Assembly (NCBI RefSeq): GCF_010509575.1
Contig: NZ_CP048437.1
Location: 2,046,001 to 2,110,000 of the forward strand
Length of the DNA: 64,000 nt
Source of the DNA: Faecalibacterium duncaniae
GTDB lineage: Bacteria; Bacillota; Clostridia; Oscillospirales; Ruminococcaceae
Direction: 5' to 3'
Part shown: one piece after another, positions 26,969 through 42,541 of the stretch
Layout: the number at the start of each line of letters is the position of its first letter
Position numbering within the stretch: position 1 is the first letter of the stretch
Translations under genes and position numbers: made by a program
Notes under the pieces: generated by a model
The model's input: only the letters and a program-made list of their open reading frames with translations
Databases searched by the model: none
What the model was told of the DNA's origin: nothing

Positions 26969-29095
26969 TCAAGCCTTGGTGCGGCCAGCAATGATCTGGT
27001 CGGCAATGTTCTTGGGAACCGGCTCGTAGTGAGAAGGCTCCATGACATACTGGCCACGGCCCTGGGTCTTGGAACGCAGGTCGGTGGCGTAGCCGAACAT
27101 CTGAGCCAGAGGAACGAAGGCGTTGACACGCTGAGTGCCTGCCATTGCCTCCATGCCCTGGATCTGGCCACGGCGAGAGTTCAGGTCGCCGATGACATCG
27201 CCCAGATACTCATCAGGAACGATAACAGCAACCTTCATGATGGGCTCGGTGATGATGGGGTCAGCCTTGCGCATAGCGTCCTTGAAGGCCATAGAACCTG
27301 CAATGGAGAAGGCCATTTCAGAGGAGTCGACCTCGTGATAAGAACCATCCCACAGGGTGACCTTGACATCAACGACAGGATAGCCAGCCAGAACGCCGGA
27401 CTTCATAGCACCCTGGATACCATTGTCGATAGCCGGGATGTATTCCTTCGGGATGGCACCGCCAACGATGGCGTTGACGAACTCGTAACCCTTGCCGGGC
27501 TCGTTGGGCTCGATCTTGATCTTAACATGACCGTACTGGCCCTTACCACCAGACTGACGTGCGTACTTGGTCTCCTGATTGGCCTCCTTGCGGATGGTCT
27601 CACGGTAAGCGACCTGAGGTGCGCCAACGTTGGCCTCGACCTTGAACTCACGCAGCAGACGGTCGACGATGATCTCCAGATGGAGCTCGCCCATGCCAGC
27701 GATGATGGTCTGGCCGGTCTCTTCATCAGTGTAGGTCTTGAAGGTAGGATCCTCTTCGGCCAGCTTTGCCAGCGCGATGCCCATCTTCTCGTTGCCGGCC
27801 TTGGTCTTGGGCTCGATGGCAACGCGGATAACGGGCTCGGGGAACTTCATGGACTCCAGAATGATGGGATGATTCTCATCACACAGAGTGTCACCGGTGG
27901 TGGTGTTCTTCAGACCGACAACAGCAGCGATATCACCTGCATAGCAGCAGTCGATATCCTTGCGGTGGTTGGAGTGCATCTGCAGGATGCGGCCCATACG
28001 CTCTCTAGCGTCCTTCACGGAGTTGTAGACAGTAGTACCAGCCTCGACCTTACCGGAGTAGACACGGAAGTAAGCCAGCTTACCAACAAACGGATCGGTT
28101 GCGATCTTGAAGGCCAGAGCTGCGAAGGGAGCGTCGTCAGAAGACGGACGGGTCTCCTGCTCTTCGGTCTCAGGGTTCACACCCTTGATGTCCTCGACAT
28201 CGGTAGGTGCGGGCATATAGTCCACGATAGCGTCCAGCAGCTTCTGGACACCACGGTTCTTGTAGGAAGAACCGCAGGTAACGGGAACCAGAGTATTTGC
28301 AATGGTCTCCTTACGGATAGCAGCCTTCAGTTCCTCACGAGTGATCTCCTCACCCTCGAGGTACTTTTCCATCAGCACTTCGTCGTTCTCGGCAACAGCC
28401 TCGATCAGGATGTTGCGGTACTCCTCGGCCTGCTCGACCATATCCTCAGGGATGGGCTCAGTGCGCATATCGTTGCCCATGTCGTCATAGTAGACCTCAG
28501 CGTTCATATCGACCAGGTCAACGATACCACGGAAGGTATCCTCCTGGCCGATGGGCAGCTGGATCGCCACGCCGTTAGCGTGCAGACGATCATGCAGCAT
28601 CTTGATGCAGCGGAAGAAGTCGGCACCCATGGTATCCATCTTGTTGACGTAAACCATGCGGGGGACTTTGTACTCATCAGCCTGACGCCAAACGGTCTCA
28701 GACTGAGGCTCGACACCGCCCTTAGCAGCCAGAACGGTCACAGAACCGTCCAGGACGCGCAGGGAACGCTGGACCTCAACAGTAAAGTCCACGTGGCCCG
28801 GGGTGTCGATGATGTTGATGCGGTGACGGTTCTTCTTGAATGCAACCGGATCCTTCTGGGTCTCAGAGTGGCTCCAGTAGCAGGTGGTAGCAGCGGAAGT
28901 GATGGTGATACCACGCTCCTGCTCCTGAACCATCCAGTCCATGGTAGCGCCGCCATCATGGACTTCGCCGATCTTGTGGTTGATGCCGGTGTAGTACAGA
29001 ATACGCTCGGTGGTAGTCGTCTTACCAGCATCAATGTGGGCCATAATGCCGATATTTCTCGTCATCTGAAGAGAAACTTCTCTGGGTGTAGCCAT
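26969..29095 (-). CDS. fusA: Elongation factor G
   Basis: A 708-residue translocation GTPase. G motifs: [27 protein letters not shown]; domains IV and V follow, with the C-terminal [14 protein letters not shown]. The AGGAGG is 9 bases before the ATG. It is 24 bases after rpsG in the str-type operon. Confidence 0.98.
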   Translation of the reverse strand: MATPREVSLQMTRNIGIMAHIDAGKTTTTERILYYTGINHKIGEVHDGGATMDWMVQEQERGITITSAATTCYWSHSETQKDPVAFKKNRHRINIIDTPGHVDFTVEVQRSLRVLDGSVTVLAAKGGVEPQSETVWRQADEYKVPRMVYVNKMDTMGADFFRCIKMLHDRLHANGVAIQLPIGQEDTFRGIVDLVDMNAEVYYDDMGNDMRTEPIPEDMVEQAEEYRNILIEAVAENDEVLMEKYLEGEEITREELKAAIRKETIANTLVPVTCGSSYKNRGVQKLLDAIVDYMPAPTDVEDIKGVNPETEEQETRPSSDDAPFAALAFKIATDPFVGKLAYFRVYSGKVEAGTTVYNSVKDARERMGRILQMHSNHRKDIDCCYAGDIAAVVGLKNTTTGDTLCDENHPIILESMKFPEPVIRVAIEPKTKAGNEKMGIALAKLAEEDPTFKTYTDEETGQTIIAGMGELHLEIIVDRLLREFKVEANVGAPQVAYRETIRKEANQETKYARQSGGKGQYGHVKIKIEPNEPGKGYEFVNAIVGGAIPKEYIPAIDNGIQGAMKSGVLAGYPVVDVKVTLWDGSYHEVDSSEMAFSIAGSMAFKDAMRKADPIITEPIMKVAVIVPDEYLGDVIGDLNSRRGQIQGMEAMAGTQRVNAFVPLAQMFGYATDLRSKTQGRGQYVMEPSHYEPVPKNIADQIIAGRTKA

Positions 29096-29119
29096 GAAAT
29101 TAACCTCCTACAGAACAGA

Positions 29120-29590
29120 TCAATAACGGAAATGAGCGAAAGCCTTGTTGGCCTCGGCCATCTTGTGGGTATCCTCGCGCTTCTTCACGGCGTTACCAGT
29201 GTTGTTGGCAGCATCCATGATCTCGGCGGCCAGACGCTGGGCCATGGTCTTCTCACCACGGCTGCGGCTGTAAGCGGTCAGCCAGCGCAGACCCAGGGTC
29301 TCGCGGCGGGCAGGGCTGACTTCCAGAGGAACCTGGTAGTTAGCACCACCAACACGGCGGGTCTTGCACTCGAGGCTGGGCATGATGTTCTCCATCGCCT
29401 TCTCGAAAGTTTCCAGAGGATCGTTGCCGGTCTTTTCCTGAATCATGGAGAAAGCCTCGTAAACGATCTTCTGAGCGACGCCCTTCTTGCCATCCAGCAT
29501 CACGCTGTTGACCAGACGGGTGACCATCTTGGAATTGTAAATAGGATCAGCTAAGACATCGCGCTTAGCAATGTTACCTCTTCTAGGCAT
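29120..29590 (-). CDS. rpsG: 30S ribosomal protein S7
   Basis: A 156-residue primary 16S rRNA binding protein. [20 protein letters not shown] opens it and the end [15 protein letters not shown] matches the family. The ATG at 29590 has GAAGGAGGGAAG upstream; the frame beginning at 29608 includes the ribosome site. S7 is a repressor of the str operon in Escherichia coli; here a small hairpin lies in the gap before it. Confidence 0.97.
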   Translation of the reverse strand: MPRRGNIAKRDVLADPIYNSKMVTRLVNSVMLDGKKGVAQKIVYEAFSMIQEKTGNDPLETFEKAMENIMPSLECKTRRVGGANYQVPLEVSPARRETLGLRWLTAYSRSRGEKTMAQRLAAEIMDAANNTGNAVKKREDTHKMAEANKAFAHFRY

Positions 29591-29687
29591 CTTTCTTCCC
29601 TCCTTCACAGAATGATATCATCGGTACTCGAAAGTAATAAAACTCCCGTTGTGTCACAAAGAGCTGACCTTACATAAACCGTTACCC

Positions 29688-29702
29688 TCCGCACAATGCG
29701 GA
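29688..29702 (-). promoter_or_regulatory. Small hairpin in the rpsL-rpsG gap
   Basis: TCCGCA/TGCGGA around a CAA loop, in the 158-base gap between rpsL and rpsG. It may be an S7 regulation or processing site by analogy with Escherichia coli, but no consensus was recognised. Confidence 0.35.
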
Positions 29703-29748
29703 CTTGTTATTTATATAATGGAAAGCCGTTTATGGCGGTTGTCCTCAA

Positions 29749-30177
29749 TTACTTCTTTGCAGCACCGGCCTTAGGACGCTTTGCGCCGTACTTGGAGCGG
29801 GCCTGGTTACGGCCTGCCACACCCTGAGTATCCAGGGTACCACGGATGATGTGGTAACGCACACCGGGCAGGTCCTTAACACGGCCGCCACGGATCAGCA
29901 CGACGGAGTGCTCCTGCAGGTTATGGCCGATACCGGGAATGTAAGAGGTGACCTCGATACCATTCGTGAGGCGGACACGAGCAACCTTACGCAGAGCAGA
30001 GTTAGGCTTCTTGGGGGTCATGGTACGAACTGCAGTGCAGACACCACGCTTCTGGGGGCTGCTCAGATCAGAGTACTGCTTCTTCTGAGAGTTATAAGTC
30101 TTCTGCAGGGCGGGAGCGGTGCTCTTGGTAACCAGGACCTCACGGCCTTTGCGTACAAGCTGGTTAAAAGTAGGCAT
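29749..30177 (-). CDS. rpsL: 30S ribosomal protein S12
   Basis: A 142-residue decoding-centre protein with the motifs [11 protein letters not shown] and [11 protein letters not shown]. The Lys residues targeted by streptomycin-resistance changes are wild type. First gene of the rpsL-rpsG-fusA block, with its own consensus promoter at 30263-30291. Confidence 0.98.
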   Translation of the reverse strand: MPTFNQLVRKGREVLVTKSTAPALQKTYNSQKKQYSDLSSPQKRGVCTAVRTMTPKKPNSALRKVARVRLTNGIEVTSYIPGIGHNLQEHSVVLIRGGRVKDLPGVRYHIIRGTLDTQGVAGRNQARSKYGAKRPKAGAAKK

Positions 30178-30262
30178 TTTGTTTCTCCTTTCTTAATAGT
30201 GAACATCGGATATTTTCCGACTTTTTAGCCGCACTTCCCCTATGGGGACGCGCAACAGTTAT

Positions 30263-30291
30263 ATAATACTCGTTTTGATTAGGAATGTCAA
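30263..30291 (-). promoter_or_regulatory. Promoter of rpsL operon
   Basis: TTGACA (30286-30291, perfect) and TATTAT (30263-30268) with a 17-base spacer on the minus strand. The leader to rpsL is about 80 bases. Confidence 0.85.
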
Positions 30292-30352
30292 CAGTTTTTC
30301 CAATATTTTTTTGTTTTATTCGCCGAAGGACTCAACCGCCGATTTTTCCTTT

Positions 30353-30470
30353 ACTCCCTCAGTCTGCTGCGCAGACAGCCCCCTCTCAGAGGGGGCCTTT
30401 CCCCTGCTTCGGGCCAAGCAGGCCTCCCTCCCAGAGGGAGGTGGCATTGCGAAGCAATGACGAAGGGAGT
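30353..30470. repeat. Multi-hairpin interspersed repeat
   Basis: Between ACTCCCT (30353-30359) and its inverted copy AGGGAGT (30464-30470) lie five perfect hairpins in a row: GTCTGC/GCAGAC (30362-30376), GCCCCCTC/GAGGGGGC (30378-30396), CCTGCTT/AAGCAGG (30403-30422), CCTCCCTC/GAGGGAGG (30423-30441) and CATTGC/GCAATG (30445-30459). The element sits between the rpoC terminator and the rpsL promoter. It resembles REP/MITE-like repeats; the element at 12008 looks related. Confidence 0.8.
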
Positions 30471-30478
30471 TTCAAATC

Positions 30479-30517
30479 AAAAAAGCCGCCCTCCCCTGCG
30501 TTCAGGGAAAGGCGGCT
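30479..30517 (-). terminator. Terminator of rpoBC
   Basis: AGCCGCC (30484-30490) pairs with GGCGGCT (30511-30517) with an inner CCCTG/CAGGG stem, followed on the minus strand by TTTTTT. It ends the rpoB-rpoC operon. Confidence 0.85.
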
Positions 30518-30550
30518 CATGGATCGATTCAGTTCCGGGCAGACAGAGTT

Positions 30551-34126
<3,576 letters not shown>

Positions 34127-34152
34127 GAAACGAACCCTTTCTTAATCTCTAG

Positions 34153-37100
34153 TTAAAAATCCACTTCGTCGGAAGCGGGAGCCGCACTGCCGGAGTTGTC
34201 ATCTTCCAGCACAGAAGGATCATCGAAGCCTGCGTCAGCATCCTTGATGGTGTAATCGTTCAGCAGCTCATTCTCGTTGGTAACAGTCTCGGAACCTGCA
34301 ACATCACGCATATCAAAGCCGGTCTCTTCGTCGTCGAAGTTCTGGCGCATATCGATCTCGTTGCCGTCCTTGTCCTGGACCACAACGTCCATACCCAGAG
34401 ACTGCAGCTCCTTCAGCATAACGCGGAAGGACTCGGGGATGCCGGGCTGCGGGATGGGTTCGCCCTTGACAATGGCCTCGTAGGTCTTGACACGGCCCTC
34501 AACGTCATCGGACTTGACGGTCAGGATCTCCTGCAGGGTGTAAGCGGCACCGTAAGCTTCCAGAGCCCAGACTTCCATCTCGCCGAAGCGCTGACCGCCG
34601 AACTGAGCCTTGCCGCCCAGAGGCTGCTGGGTGACCAGAGAGTAGGGGCCGGTGGAACGGGCATGGATCTTATCATCGACCAGGTGATGCAGCTTGAGGT
34701 AGTACATATAACCAACGGTAACGCGGTTATCGAACTTCTCGCCGGTACGGCCATCGTAAACGGTGGTCTTGCCATCACGGTCCAGCTCGATCTTGGAGAA
34801 GTCGATGATGTGGCCCTTCTCACCCATGATCTTGGGCAGCTTGGTGGGATATGCGGGAGCATTCTCACCGTGCCACAGCTCACGGGCGGTGTCGAAGGTA
34901 TCGCCGATGTCGTTCTCACGCGCGGAATCGAACACGGGGGTCATAACCTTGATGCCGCATGCCTTGGCAGCGTAGCCCAGGTTGACTTCCAGCACCTGAC
35001 CGATGTTCATACGGGAAGGAACGCCCAGGGGGTTCAGCACGATGTCCAGCGGGGTGCCGTCGGGCAGGTAGGGCATATCCTCCTGCGGCAGGATACGGGA
35101 AACGACACCCTTGTTGCCGTGACGGCCTGCCATCTTATCGCCGACGCTGATCTTACGCTTCTGAGCGATGTAGCAGCGGACGACCTCGCGGACACCGGGC
35201 TGCAGCTCATCGCTGTTTTCAGGAGTAAAGACCTTGACATCCACGATGATGCCGTACTCGCCGTGGGGCACGCGCAGAGAGGTATCACGGACTTCGCGGG
35301 CCTTCTCGCCGAAGATGGCGCGGAGCAGGCGCTCCTCAGCGGTCAGCTCGGTCTCACCCTTCGGGGTGACCTTGCCGACCAGGATGTCGCCGCTCTTGAC
35401 CTCGGCACCGATGCGGATGATGCCGCGCTCGTCCAGATCCTTCAGGGCATCCTCGGAGACGTTGGGGATATCACGGGTGATCTCCTCAGGTCCGAGCTTG
35501 GTGTCACGGGACTCGGTCTCGTACTCTTCAATATGGATCGAGGTATACACATCCTCGCGGACGATCTTCTCGTTCAGCAGGACAGCGTCCTCGTAGTTGT
35601 AGCCCTCCCAGGTCATAAAGCCGATCAGGGCGTTCTTACCCAGAGAGATCTCACCGTTGCGCATGGCCGGGCCGTCGGCCAGCACCTGACCGGCCTTGAC
35701 GCTCTCGCCCACTTCAACGATGGGACGCTGGTTGATGCAGGTGCCTGCGTTGGAGCGGGCAAACTTGACCAGCGGGTAGTTGTCCACGCCGCCCTGTGCA
35801 TTGCGGACGGTGACGTGGTCGGCATCCATCTTCTCAACGATACCGTCGTTCTTTGCCAGAACAGCGGTGCCGGAGTCGGTGGCAGCCTTGTATTCCATAC
35901 CGGTAGCCACGATGGGCTGCTGGGTGACCATCAGAGGCACTGCCTGACGCTGCATGTTGGAGCCCATCAGAGCACGGTTACAGTCATCGTTCTCCAGGAA
36001 GGGGATGCAGGCGGTCGCAACAGAGACCATCATTCGGGGCGAAACGTCCATATAATCGACCTTATCGGCATCGATTTCCAGGATGTCATCGCGGCGGCGG
36101 GCAGAAACACGGGGACGGATGAAGTGCTTGGTCTCATCCAGAGGCTCGTTGGCCTGAGCAACAACGTACTCGTCCTCAACGTCAGCGGTCATATACTCCA
36201 CTTCATCGGTAACGACCTGATCGATCAGCTTGCCGTTTTCGTCGTAAGTCTTTTTGACCTTGCGGTAGGGAGCCTCAACGAAGCCGTACTCGTTGATCTT
36301 GGCGTAGGATGCCAGATAGGAGATCAGACCGATGTTGGGGCCTTCAGGGGTCTCAATGGGGCACATACGACCATAGTGGCTGTAGTGAACGTCACGAACC
36401 TCGAAACCTGCGCGGTCACGGCTCAGACCGCCGGGGCCCAGAGCAGACAGACGGCGCTTGTGGGTCAGCTCAGCCAGAGGGTTGTTCTGATCCATGAACT
36501 GAGACAGCGGAGAGGAGCCGAAGAACTCCTTGATGGCGGCAACCACAGGACGGATGTTGATCAGTGCCTGCGGGGTGATAACGCTCTGATCCTGGCTCTG
36601 CAGAGTCATGCGCTCACGGATGACGCGCTCCATGCGGGAGAAGCCGATGCGGAACTGGTTCTGCAGCAGCTCACCAACGCTGCGGATGCGGCGGTTGCCC
36701 AGATGGTCGATATCATCGGTGGTGCCAACGCCGTGGCCCAGACCGTTCAGGTAGTTGATGGAGGACAGGATGTCCTTCACGGTGACGGTGCGGCCGATCA
36801 GCTGGTCATGGTTGCGGCGGAGCATTTCCTTCTGCTCCTCCACATCGGAGGTGGTGTCGAGGATCTTCTTGATCTCATCAAAGGAGCAGCGCTCGTTGAT
36901 GCCGCACTCCTTGACATCAAAGGAGAAGAAGCCCTGTGCGTCCACACAGCCGTTGGTGATGACCTTGACCTTCTTGCCATCAATGCTCAGAATAACGGTA
37001 TCCACACCGGCGGCATCTGCCTTCTCGGCCAGCTCACGGGTGATCTTGCCCTTGGCCTCAACGATGATCTCGCCGGTCAGGGGAGCAACGATGTTCTCAG

Positions 37101-37974
37101 CGGCAACAAAGCCGGTGATGCGGCGGGCCAGAGACAGCTTCTTGTTCATCTTGTAGCGGCCAAAACGAGACAGGTCGTAGCGGCGCGGATCGAAGAACAG
37201 CATGTTGATCTGGTTGGTAGCGGACTCCACCGTGGGGGGCTCGCCGGGGCGCAGCTTGCGGTAGACCTCCAGCAGGCCCTCGTCCTGGTTCTTGGTGGTG
37301 TCCTTCTCCAGAGTGGCCAGGATGCGCTCATCCTCGCCAAAGAAGTTCAGGATCTCCTCATCAGAGGAAAGGCCCAGCGCACGGCACAGCACGGTGACAG
37401 GCAGCTTACGGTTCTTATCGATACGGACATAGAACACGTTGGCGGCATCGGTCTCGTACTCCAGCCATGCACCGCGGTTGGGGTTCATGGTTGCGCTGTA
37501 CAGGTCGTTGCCTACCTTATCTTTGGCATCTCCGTAGAATACGCCGGGAGAACGGACCAGCTGGCTGACAATGGCACGCTCGGCACCGTTGATCACAAAG
37601 GTGCCCGCATCGGTCATCAGCGGGAAGTCGCCCATGAAAATTTCCTGGTCCTTGACCTCGCCGGTCTCCTTGTTCAGCAGACGGGCAGTCACGCGCAGGG
37701 GGGCAGCGTAGGTCACGTCGCGCTCCTTGCACTCCTTGATGCTGTACTTGGGCTCCTTATCCAGACGGAAGTCCACGAAGCTCAGCGCCAGGTTACCGGT
37801 GTAGTCCTCAATGGTGCCGATGTCGTGGAAGACCTCTTTCAGGCCCTCGTCCAGGAACCACTGGTAAGAGTTCTTCTGGACCTCGATCAGGTTCGGCATA
37901 CTGATGACTTCGTCGATGTGGGAGAAGCTCATGCGCTCGGTTTTGCCGAGCTTTACGGGCTTGACTTTCATCAT
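34153..37974 (-). CDS. rpoB: RNA polymerase beta subunit
   Basis: A 1273-residue catalytic subunit. The rifampicin pocket reads [20 protein letters not shown] followed by [10 protein letters not shown], with sensitive-type Asp, His and Ser; the usual Gln in the second position is Pro. The C-terminal DEEETGFDM-like acidic tail is typical of clostridia. The GTG start at 37986 is the longest option, but ATG 37974 is favoured because it sits 11 bases after AGGAGT; the ATG at 37971 is also possible. A leader with a hairpin separates it from a consensus promoter. Confidence 0.97.
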   Translation of the reverse strand: MMKVKPVKLGKTERMSFSHIDEVISMPNLIEVQKNSYQWFLDEGLKEVFHDIGTIEDYTGNLALSFVDFRLDKEPKYSIKECKERDVTYAAPLRVTARLLNKETGEVKDQEIFMGDFPLMTDAGTFVINGAERAIVSQLVRSPGVFYGDAKDKVGNDLYSATMNPNRGAWLEYETDAANVFYVRIDKNRKLPVTVLCRALGLSSDEEILNFFGEDERILATLEKDTTKNQDEGLLEVYRKLRPGEPPTVESATNQINMLFFDPRRYDLSRFGRYKMNKKLSLARRITGFVAAENIVAPLTGEIIVEAKGKITRELAEKADAAGVDTVILSIDGKKVKVITNGCVDAQGFFSFDVKECGINERCSFDEIKKILDTTSDVEEQKEMLRRNHDQLIGRTVTVKDILSSINYLNGLGHGVGTTDDIDHLGNRRIRSVGELLQNQFRIGFSRMERVIRERMTLQSQDQSVITPQALINIRPVVAAIKEFFGSSPLSQFMDQNNPLAELTHKRRLSALGPGGLSRDRAGFEVRDVHYSHYGRMCPIETPEGPNIGLISYLASYAKINEYGFVEAPYRKVKKTYDENGKLIDQVVTDEVEYMTADVEDEYVVAQANEPLDETKHFIRPRVSARRRDDILEIDADKVDYMDVSPRMMVSVATACIPFLENDDCNRALMGSNMQRQAVPLMVTQQPIVATGMEYKAATDSGTAVLAKNDGIVEKMDADHVTVRNAQGGVDNYPLVKFARSNAGTCINQRPIVEVGESVKAGQVLADGPAMRNGEISLGKNALIGFMTWEGYNYEDAVLLNEKIVREDVYTSIHIEEYETESRDTKLGPEEITRDIPNVSEDALKDLDERGIIRIGAEVKSGDILVGKVTPKGETELTAEERLLRAIFGEKAREVRDTSLRVPHGEYGIIVDVKVFTPENSDELQPGVREVVRCYIAQKRKISVGDKMAGRHGNKGVVSRILPQEDMPYLPDGTPLDIVLNPLGVPSRMNIGQVLEVNLGYAAKACGIKVMTPVFDSARENDIGDTFDTARELWHGENAPAYPTKLPKIMGEKGHIIDFSKIELDRDGKTTVYDGRTGEKFDNRVTVGYMYYLKLHHLVDDKIHARSTGPYSLVTQQPLGGKAQFGGQRFGEMEVWALEAYGAAYTLQEILTVKSDDVEGRVKTYEAIVKGEPIPQPGIPESFRVMLKELQSLGMDVVVQDKDGNEIDMRQNFDDEETGFDMRDVAGSETVTNENELLNDYTIKDADAGFDDPSVLEDDNSGSAAPASDEVDF

Positions 37975-38018
37975 AAAATCAACCACTCCTTACTTTTATA
38001 CTCTACGGATATTGCGTT

Positions 38019-38061
38019 ATACGGGTCAGATTTGAGCACACACACATAAATCGACCCGTAT
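38019..38061 (-). promoter_or_regulatory. Long stem-loop in the rpoB leader
   Basis: ATACGGGTC (38019-38027) and GACCCGTAT (38053-38061) form a 9-bp perfect stem around a 25-base loop in the 190-base leader. It could be an attenuator or a regulatory or processing site; no known family was recognised. The rest of 37975-38416 has no gene. Confidence 0.45.
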
Positions 38062-38169
38062 CCTCCAAGGAAGTTCGTCGCTTTTCACAAACTTTTCGGT
38101 CAACACCGTCCAGCCGCTTTCAGCGCAGCTCCCTTTTTGGCGCACTAGGCCATTATGTGATACTAATGC

Positions 38170-38198
38170 AGTATACACCTCAAAAGCCTTGCTGTCAA
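38170..38198 (-). promoter_or_regulatory. Promoter of rpoB-rpoC
   Basis: Perfect TTGACA (38193-38198), 17-base spacer, TATACT (38170-38175) on the minus strand, about 195 bases before rpoB. Confidence 0.9.
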
Positions 38199-38379
38199 GC
38201 CATTTTTCGCATTTTGGCCCAATATTTTTGTCAAGCCCGCGATTTCATGGTACGCACGGGCGCGTGTAAGCTTTGCGCATTTTGGCTCTTGATTTTTGAG
38301 TTTTGCACGTTCTCACCAAAAACACCCTTGTGCATTTTGTACACCTTGGCTCTTGATGCGTGCTCTCCCCTGCCCATGC

Positions 38380-38406
38380 AAAAAGCACCGCAGCTGCCTG
38401 CGGTGC
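38380..38406 (-). terminator. Terminator of the dgt-dnaG-rpoD operon
   Basis: GCACCGCAG pairs with CTGCGGTGC around CTGC, followed by T residues on the minus strand, 10 bases after the rpoD stop. Confidence 0.85.
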
Positions 38407-38416
38407 CCTTACATGC

Positions 38417-39496
38417 TCATTCTTCCAGATAATCCCGCAGTCGCTTTGCGCGGCTGGGATGGCGGAGCTTGCGCAGCGCCTTGGCCTCGATCTGCCGGAT
38501 GCGTTCCCGGGTCACGTTGAACTCCTTTCCCAGCTCTTCCAGGGTGCGGGCCTGCCCGTCCTCCAGCCCGAAGCGCAGGGTCAGCACCCGCTCCTCCCGG
38601 GGTGTCAGGCTCTTGAGGACGTTTGCCAGCTCCCGCCGCAGCAGTTCTCGCCCGGCCTCGTCCACCGGAACGCCTGCTTCCTCATCCTGAATAAAATCCT
38701 CCAGGTGGGCATCCTCTTCCTCACCCACCGGTGTTTCCAGGCTGATGGGGTCCTGCGCCAGCTGCAGCAGCTCCCGCACCCGGTCAGGCTCCATATCCAG
38801 CCGGACGGCGATCTCTTCGGCTGTGGGTTCCCTGCCGTTTTTGCGCAAAAGCTCCCCTGCCGTCTTTTTCACCCGGTTGATGCTCTCCACCAGATGCACC
38901 GGGATACGGATGACCCGCCCCTGATCGGCAATGGCCCGGGTGATGGACTGCCGGATCCACCATGTCGCGTAGGTCGAGAATCGGAACCCCCGGTCAGGTT
39001 CAAACTTTTCTGCCGCTTTCATCAGGCCGAGGTTTCCCTCCTGAATGAGGTCAAGGAAGGGCAGCCCCCGCCCGGCATAGCGTTTGGCCACCGAGACCAC
39101 CAGCCGCAGGTTTGCTTCGCTCAGTTTCCGCCGGGCATCCGCATCCCCGGCCTGCGCGGCCCGGGCAAGCTCCAGCTCCTGTTCCATTGTCAGCAGCGGC
39201 ACCCGGCCGATCTCCTTCAGATATGCCTTCACCGGGTCATCCAGCGCTACGCCCTCGGCTGAGAGCTCGTGCTCCAGTTCCCCGATCTGTGTTTCATCCA
39301 GCATGGGCATGTCCGCTTCTTCTTCGGTTACACGGATGCCCCGGGCTTCCAGCGCCGCATACAGCGCATCCAGCCCGGATACATCGTATTCCTGCTCATC
39401 CATGGCCCGGCTGATCTGCTCGGGTGTCAGGGTATGGCGGCGGGCCCGGCCTGCCAGGATCTTCACCAGTTCTTCCGTCTGCGACAATTTCCGCAT
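38417..39496 (-). CDS. rpoD: Primary RNA polymerase sigma factor (sigma-A type)
   Basis: A 359-residue housekeeping sigma factor. Region 2 shows [30 protein letters not shown] and the -10 binding [13 protein letters not shown]; region 4 has [33 protein letters not shown] lies before the ATG. Third gene of the dgt-dnaG-rpoD operon, the standard clostridial order. Confidence 0.97.
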   Translation of the reverse strand: MRKLSQTEELVKILAGRARRHTLTPEQISRAMDEQEYDVSGLDALYAALEARGIRVTEEEADMPMLDETQIGELEHELSAEGVALDDPVKAYLKEIGRVPLLTMEQELELARAAQAGDADARRKLSEANLRLVVSVAKRYAGRGLPFLDLIQEGNLGLMKAAEKFEPDRGFRFSTYATWWIRQSITRAIADQGRVIRIPVHLVESINRVKKTAGELLRKNGREPTAEEIAVRLDMEPDRVRELLQLAQDPISLETPVGEEEDAHLEDFIQDEEAGVPVDEAGRELLRRELANVLKSLTPREERVLTLRFGLEDGQARTLEELGKEFNVTRERIRQIEAKALRKLRHPSRAKRLRDYLEE

Positions 39497-39537
39497 GATT
39501 CTTTCTCCTTCCAGCTCCAGCCGGAGGAGAGGAACGG

Positions 39538-41313
39538 TCAGTCGTCCGCAGGGTCTGTGCCCTGCTTCTTTTCTCGCATCGACTGGAGATACCGTATCAA
39601 ATCATCATTGGACATTTCGGCCGCCTTGCCTGCCACGGGGGTGCCCCGGGCAATGCGGTCCAGATAGAGCCGGATATCGTCCGGCGTACAGTTCACATCG
39701 CTGTATTGTGCCGCAAGGCGGCTCAGCTCATTCAGCGCCTCTTCGCTCACAAAGGGGCGCAGAGTGGAAAGGCTGATCTCGATTCCCTGCTCCTGGCACT
39801 GCAGAAACGCTTCGTACAGCTCCTTCTGCTGGGGCAGAACGAACTTTTCCGGGCTGAGCTGGGCCCGCACCTGCGGGATATAGCTGGGCTCCCGGAGCAT
39901 GGCGGCCAGCAGCCGCTGTTCTGCCGAGGCAACTCCCAGCGCCTGAGAGCCGCCCGCACTGTAAGGCACGCTGATCTGGTGCATCTCACCGGACTGCAGC
40001 CGTGCCTGATTCTGCGCCCACCGGCGTTTGCTGTTGGAGCGCTTTACTGCATCGGCAAGCTGGGTCATAATGGCGTTCTTGGAGATGTTCGTTTCCTCAG
40101 CCAGCCGCCCGGCGTAGACCTCCTGCTCGGTGGGGTTGGAGCGCTCCGCCAGCATATTCACGGCTTCTTTGACATATTCCAGCCGCTGGGCATCCTGCTT
40201 AAGGTCGTATTTGTTCTTGAGCCGCCCCAGCCGGAAGTCCAGCGCGTTGCCCACGCCGTCCAGCAGTGCCTTGAACCGCTCGGAGCCATACTTTTTGATG
40301 TACTCATCCGGATCTTTTGCACCCGGGATCTGCAGCACACCCACCTTGACCGGGCTGTTGCGGAACAGTTCCAGCGAGCGCAGGGTGGCCTTCTGACCGG
40401 CCTCATCCGAGTCGTAGCTCAGGATGACTTCCTCCGCGTACTGGCTGATGAGCTTTACCTGATCCGGAGTCAGGGCCGTGCCACAGGCGCAGACCGCTGT
40501 GTCGATCCCCGCCTGATGCATGGAAATAACGTCCATGTAACCCTCGCAGAGAACGAACCGCCGGGAAGCGCTCTTCTTGGCGATCTGCAGTGCGAACACA
40601 GTATCTGACTTGTGGTAGACCAGTGTCTCGGGGCTGTTGACATACTTGGGTTTGGAATCGTCCAGCACACGCCCGCCAAAGGCTATGATGTTGCCCCGCA
40701 GGTCAAAGATAGGGGTCATCACCCGCTTCCAGAACAGGCAGTAGATCCGGCCTGACTGGCTGCGCTTGAACAGGCCGCTGGCATCCAGCTCCTGCTGGTT
40801 GTACCCCTTATCGCGCAGATACTGGTACAGCCCCTGCCCGTCATCCGGTGCATAGCCCAGCCCGAACCGGACGATGGTCTTGTCGTCCAGACCGCGCCGC
40901 CGCCAGTAGGCCCGGGCCTGCCGGGCTTCCTCGACCGTGGAGTTCAGGCAGGCGTGGAAGTACCGTGCGGCTTCCTTGTTCATGGAAAGGATGCGGCTAC
41001 GCAGGCGGCCCGTCTTATCGTCCTCCTGCGGTTCCGGCATTCCCGCGCGGGCAGCCAGCATCTTGACCGCCTCGGTGTAGTCGATGCTGTTGATGCGGCG
41101 GACGAAGTGGATGACATCGCCGCCCACACCGCAGCCAAAGCAGTAAAAGCTCTGGGTGTCCGGGTAGACGTAGAACGAGGGGGTCTTTTCGCTATGGAAG
41201 GGGCACAGGCCGCCATACAGTCTGCCCTTCCGCTTGAGCTGGACATAGTTGCCCACCACATCCACGATATCGGTGCGGCGGGTCAGTTCCTCAATATATT
41301 CGTGTGGGATCAT
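39538..41313 (-). CDS. dnaG: DNA primase
   Basis: A 591-residue primase that makes RNA primers at replication forks. The zinc-binding domain has CPFH...CFGCG, the toprim part has [11 protein letters not shown], and the C-terminus is the helicase-binding domain. It starts 21 bases after the dgt-like gene and is followed after 41 bases by rpoD. Confidence 0.96.
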   Translation of the reverse strand: MIPHEYIEELTRRTDIVDVVGNYVQLKRKGRLYGGLCPFHSEKTPSFYVYPDTQSFYCFGCGVGGDVIHFVRRINSIDYTEAVKMLAARAGMPEPQEDDKTGRLRSRILSMNKEAARYFHACLNSTVEEARQARAYWRRRGLDDKTIVRFGLGYAPDDGQGLYQYLRDKGYNQQELDASGLFKRSQSGRIYCLFWKRVMTPIFDLRGNIIAFGGRVLDDSKPKYVNSPETLVYHKSDTVFALQIAKKSASRRFVLCEGYMDVISMHQAGIDTAVCACGTALTPDQVKLISQYAEEVILSYDSDEAGQKATLRSLELFRNSPVKVGVLQIPGAKDPDEYIKKYGSERFKALLDGVGNALDFRLGRLKNKYDLKQDAQRLEYVKEAVNMLAERSNPTEQEVYAGRLAEETNISKNAIMTQLADAVKRSNSKRRWAQNQARLQSGEMHQISVPYSAGGSQALGVASAEQRLLAAMLREPSYIPQVRAQLSPEKFVLPQQKELYEAFLQCQEQGIEISLSTLRPFVSEEALNELSRLAAQYSDVNCTPDDIRLYLDRIARGTPVAGKAAEMSNDDLIRYLQSMREKKQGTDPADD

Positions 41314-41334
41314 TTTGGTATTCCGATGCTCCTT

Positions 41335-42333
41335 TTATAACACATGCCACTTGCGGGGCACAAAGACATCCTCAAAGGTACGGATGGCAAATTCATCGCT
41401 CATGCCGCTGATATAGTCCGTCACTGCGCGGTCGCGTCCTTCCTGATAGGCCAGCTGCAGGTAGAAGTTGGACATCTGTTCGATGTGGGTCAGGTAATAC
41501 TCGTAGAGCTCGGTGAGCACCTTTTCCACCTTCTGCTCTTCCTTTTTGGCACTGCGATCCACATAGACGGTGCAGTACATGAAATCCTTGAGGGCCAGGA
41601 AGGCTTCGTTTTCCTCCGCGCCCACCTGCACATCCCCCTCGCTGCTGCGCAGGATGCTGTTGATCATGGCGGTGATGCGCTGCGACTTCGTCTCACCCAG
41701 CACGGCGGTGCAATCTCTGGGCAGGGTGGCCGGGTCCAGCACACCGGCACGCACGGCATCCTCGATATCGTGGTTCACAAAGGCGATCTGATCCGCCATG
41801 CGGACGATGCGTCCCTCCGGGGTAGCCGCCCAGGTGCCCTTGGTATGGGTCACGATGCCGTTGCGCACCTCCCAGGTCAGGTTCAGGCCCCTGCCGTCCT
41901 TTTCCAGCTTGTCCACCACACGCAGGCTCTGCATATAATGCCGGAATCCCTCCGGGCAGAGCTTGTCCAATGCGCTCTCCCCTGCGTGGCCAAAGGGCGT
42001 GTGCCCCAGGTCATGGGCCAGGCTGATGGCCTCGGTCAGATCCTCGTTGAGACGCAGGGCGCGGGCGATGGTGCGGGCGATCTGCGCCACCTCCAGCGTG
42101 TGGGTGAGCCGGGTGCGGTAGAGGTCGCCCTCCGGCGAGAGAAATACCTGCGTTTTCTGCTTGAGCCGCCGGAACGCCTTGCAGTGGATGATCCGGTCAC
42201 GGTCCCGCTGGAACACCGGACGGATAGGGTCCTGCTCTTCGGGCCTCACCCTGCCCCGGCTGGCATCGCTGAATGTTGCCCAGGAGGCCAAGGTCAGCCG
42301 CTCGATCTCTTCGGTGCGCTGTCGTACATCCAT
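41335..42333 (-). CDS. Deoxyguanosinetriphosphate triphosphohydrolase-like protein
   Basis: A 332-residue HD-domain protein. Metal residues are in RLTHTLEVAQIART, SLAHDLGHTPFGHAGE and MADQIAFVNHDIED. The family converts dNTPs to deoxynucleosides and triphosphate. First gene of the dgt-dnaG-rpoD operon. Confidence 0.92.
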   Translation of the reverse strand: MDVRQRTEEIERLTLASWATFSDASRGRVRPEEQDPIRPVFQRDRDRIIHCKAFRRLKQKTQVFLSPEGDLYRTRLTHTLEVAQIARTIARALRLNEDLTEAISLAHDLGHTPFGHAGESALDKLCPEGFRHYMQSLRVVDKLEKDGRGLNLTWEVRNGIVTHTKGTWAATPEGRIVRMADQIAFVNHDIEDAVRAGVLDPATLPRDCTAVLGETKSQRITAMINSILRSSEGDVQVGAEENEAFLALKDFMYCTVYVDRSAKKEEQKVEKVLTELYEYYLTHIEQMSNFYLQLAYQEGRDRAVTDYISGMSDEFAIRTFEDVFVPRKWHVL

Positions 42334-42406
42334 CAGGAACCCTCACTTTCTTTTTCTCCCCCTCCTCTCGCACGGCGCAGCCGATCCCCATGCCGCGTCT
42401 GCGGCA

Positions 42407-42415
42407 AGTATAGCA
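42407..42415 (-). promoter_or_regulatory. Extended -10 promoter of dgt-dnaG-rpoD
   Basis: Minus strand TGCTATACT, with no good -35, about 75 bases before the first gene. Confidence 0.6.
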
Positions 42416-42541
42416 CACCCGCCCTGTCGAAGGGGGAAAGTTTTTGTCTTGGAACGAATAAAATTTCTCGATCTTGCTGCCGCTCGCCAGCCTTCCCCGC
42501 AGGGAAGCCTGTATCATAACGGCAGGCAGTCAGTTTGCAGG

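Noticed and set aside
34153..37974. Possible rifampicin or streptomycin resistance changes in rpoB and rpsL
   Set aside because: The key rpoB Asp, His and Ser and rpsL Lys residues are of the sensitive type; the Pro change alone is not a known resistance signal.
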